From NCBI GenBank assembly GCA_023249645.1, contig JAHFCF010000005.1:1-64000 (forward strand): a stretch of DNA of 64,000 bases, written 5' to 3'. A model generated the notes under the pieces. The model was not told the DNA's origin and did no database searches. It saw only the letters and a list, made by a program, of their open reading frames with translations. Of this stretch, positions 62,470 to 64,000 are shown piece after piece. Numbering within the stretch: position 1 is the stretch's first letter; each line of letters begins with the position of its first letter. The stretch is from Elusimicrobiota bacterium. Its GTDB lineage: Bacteria > Elusimicrobiota > Elusimicrobia > UBA1565 > UBA9628. The position numbers were made by a program, and so were the translations under genes.

Positions 62470-64000
62470 AAGTCGGCATAGGCTTAAGTCTCGATTCTGA
62501 TCCCACCAAGGCAGCCGCCGAGGCGGTCGCTCAGGCCAAAGAAGCGGTCCCCCAGCCGGACCTCGCCCTGGTCTTCGGCTCGATCCAATACGACCAGGCC
62601 AAGCTTCACGCGGAACTCTGCCGGCATCTTCCCCCCAAGATCCTCATCGGCGGCTCCTCCTACGCCGAGATCACCAACGCGGGCGTGTCCAAGGGAAGCG
62701 TGGCCGTGCTGCTGGTCTCTCTTCCTGGAGCGAAGATCCGCTTTGCCCAGGCGCAGGAGTTCGATCCCCGGCAGGCCGGTACGGCCCTGGCCAAAGCTTT
62801 GGACTGGCGTCGCGACAAGGCTTCCGGATTCCCGACAGCGCTTCTTTTTGCTTTCACGGTCCTCTCTTCCGACGACAACAGGAATAACCTCATTCAGGGC
62901 TTGACGCAAGCCTTGGGTCGCGTGCCGGTGTTCGGGGGTCTGACCTGCGGCAACTACGACTTGGACTTCAATGACCCGACGATGTGGAACAACTTCCAGT
63001 ATTGCTCGCAGTCTCTGACCCAGACCTCCTCGTGTCTGGCCCTCTTGGACCTGCCCAAGGAGGACTATCGGGTCAGCTTCGGTTTTGGCCATGGATGGAA
63101 GCCCATAGCGCCCGCAGTCGAGCTCACGCGTTGCAAAGGCCCCAAGGTCTATGAGGTCGGCGGGATGCCGATCTTCGATTATTATCGACAATTTTTAGGC
63201 GAGGCTGACTCGAACGATTTCTTCGGTCAGATGATCCAGCGCTTCGGGTTTTCTCTTCTTTTGGAAGAGGAGGGCGGCCGTTCGCGCGTGAAGCTGCCCA
63301 TTCAATGCGATTTCAAGGAGGGCTGCATCCATTTCGCGCCGGCTGAGGATTTGCAGGGCCGCCGGGTCCAGCTTTTGCAGGTGAGCCGGTTGGGATTGCT
63401 TCAGGGCGCACGAGAGGCGGCCCAGAGCTGCAAGGCCGCTCTCGACGGTTGGGCCCCGGCCCTGGTCTTGGTAGTCAGTTGTTGCGTGCGCCACGGAATC
63501 CTGCACAGCCGTGTGGATGATGAGATCACGGCCATCCGAAAGGTGTTTGGCTCATCGGTGCCTGTTTTTGGATATTATTCAGGCGGTGAACTGGCTCCTG
63601 TGTTGAACCGCTATGCGGAGATCGTGGATGGCTCCAGCAGCCTTGCCGGCTCGTTCCACCACGCTTCCAGCGTCGGCATCCTCGCTTTGGGTTGCCGTAA
63701 GCCGGCGACGGCCGTGCGCATGCCTTCTGTGATGCTTTCGCAATCGAAGAAAGAGGATCCTGCATGGATCAAGCGCCTCTTGGCCAGGAGCGAGGAGATC
63801 CAAGATACGACAGAAAGCTTCCTTTCCAACTTAAGCCGCAAGTCCTATCTCGACGGAGAGCGCATCCGCAAGCAGAGCGAGGTCATCCATCGCTACACCC
63901 CGCACCAGGTCTGGGAGCGCGTAGGAGAAAGCGTGGCGCGCGGAGAATTCGAACTGCCGGACTCTGAGTTCAACGGCTGTTTCCTCTTCATGGACGTGAA
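62466..64000 (+). CDS. FIST domain signalling protein, probably fused to a nucleotide cyclase (partial)
   Basis: The frame starts with ATG overlapping the glgA stop and runs off the right edge, giving 511 residues. It has a FIST N domain (about 10-190; VFGSIQYD, LIGGSSYAEI, VPVFGGLTCGN) and a FIST C domain (about 215-380; VFGYYSGGELAP). A helical linker (about 430-480) ends in SEFNGCFLFMDV. That last motif, a hydrophobic strand with Asp after a YTPHQVWERV helix, looks like the beginning of a class III adenylate/guanylate cyclase domain (usual form LFxDIxGFT). FIST domains sense small ligands, perhaps amino acids. The C-terminus is outside the window. Confidence 0.78.
   Translation, partial: MKVGIGLSLDSDPTKAAAEAVAQAKEAVPQPDLALVFGSIQYDQAKLHAELCRHLPPKILIGGSSYAEITNAGVSKGSVAVLLVSLPGAKIRFAQAQEFDPRQAGTALAKALDWRRDKASGFPTALLFAFTVLSSDDNRNNLIQGLTQALGRVPVFGGLTCGNYDLDFNDPTMWNNFQYCSQSLTQTSSCLALLDLPKEDYRVSFGFGHGWKPIAPAVELTRCKGPKVYEVGGMPIFDYYRQFLGEADSNDFFGQMIQRFGFSLLLEEEGGRSRVKLPIQCDFKEGCIHFAPAEDLQGRRVQLLQVSRLGLLQGAREAAQSCKAALDGWAPALVLVVSCCVRHGILHSRVDDEITAIRKVFGSSVPVFGYYSGGELAPVLNRYAEIVDGSSSLAGSFHHASSVGILALGCRKPATAVRMPSVMLSQSKKEDPAWIKRLLARSEEIQDTTESFLSNLSRKSYLDGERIRKQSEVIHRYTPHQVWERVGESVARGEFELPDSEFNGCFLFMDV

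Overview
This is a GC-rich, very densely packed bacterial chromosome segment with no phage, plasmid, rRNA or CRISPR features. It encodes KdsC (Kdo/LPS synthesis), outer-membrane PorV-type barrels, an MEP-pathway enzyme (Dxr), a Bat/MoxR aerotolerance operon and a PorV/C-terminal-sorting-domain pair. That combination points to a diderm outside the best-studied phyla. Elusimicrobiota is my best guess, by inference from gene content and architecture, not proven by a marker gene.

Layout. 1-7122 (minus): an unknown partial gene, hflX, two membrane proteins with spermidine-synthase-like domains, miaA, a PilZ protein and miaB. 7123-7409: a short intergenic region with four tandem palindromes. 7410-7706: a small secreted basic protein. 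7743-16841 (minus): a Bat operon (MoxR, DUF58, DUF4381-like, BatA, BatB/BatC fusion, BatD, BatE-like), preceded by ACT and HEAT proteins. 16864-27703: an unknown secreted protein, an RDD protein, then a coupled operon of a 1909-aa Kelch/FnIII surface protein with a C-terminal sorting domain, a PorV-like barrel and an ArnT-like glycosyltransferase, then a glycogen-binding-domain protein. 27736-31540: kdsC, a transaldolase/phosphoglucose-isomerase fusion and rpiB. 31676-33509: a sugar-kinase-like gene, a lipoprotein and a PilZ protein. 33517-35594: an AT-richer accessory patch next to tRNA-Gly, with a DUF3800 gene, a compact three-way-junction element, a methyltransferase-like gene and about 500 nt of structured noncoding DNA. 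35595-41718: tRNA-Gly, folE, CCA-adding enzyme, acyl-CoA ligase, an Lrp-like domain, a putative TIM-barrel protein and a DUF192 protein. 41765-46539: an HNH endonuclease with a long palindrome in front, and two tandem secreted HExxH proteins. 46671-54306: a histidine kinase/receiver, dxr, an unknown secreted protein, a response regulator, a second PorV-like protein, an inositol-phosphatase-family protein and a HemD-like protein. 54336-64000 (plus): a housekeeping run ptsN-like, def, fmt, PASTA, rpe, rpsP, khpA, trmD, rplS, rnhB, yraN, glycogen synthase and FIST/cyclase.

Three genome-wide habits stand out. (1) Operon genes are coupled by ATGA/GTGA overlaps, while first genes often have a -10 box ending only 6-8 nt before the start codon, which implies leaderless mRNAs. 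(2) A family of 18-nt palindromes, ACT-N12-AGT with variable but self-complementary cores, occurs eight times. (3) A GGGGTCAGG-type repeat sits exactly at gene ends and in places supplies start-proximal codons or the stop codon. The best candidates for undescribed biology are the 18-nt palindrome family, the DUF3800/structured-element/structured-RNA patch beside tRNA-Gly, the leaderless promoter architecture and the tandem HExxH proteins.
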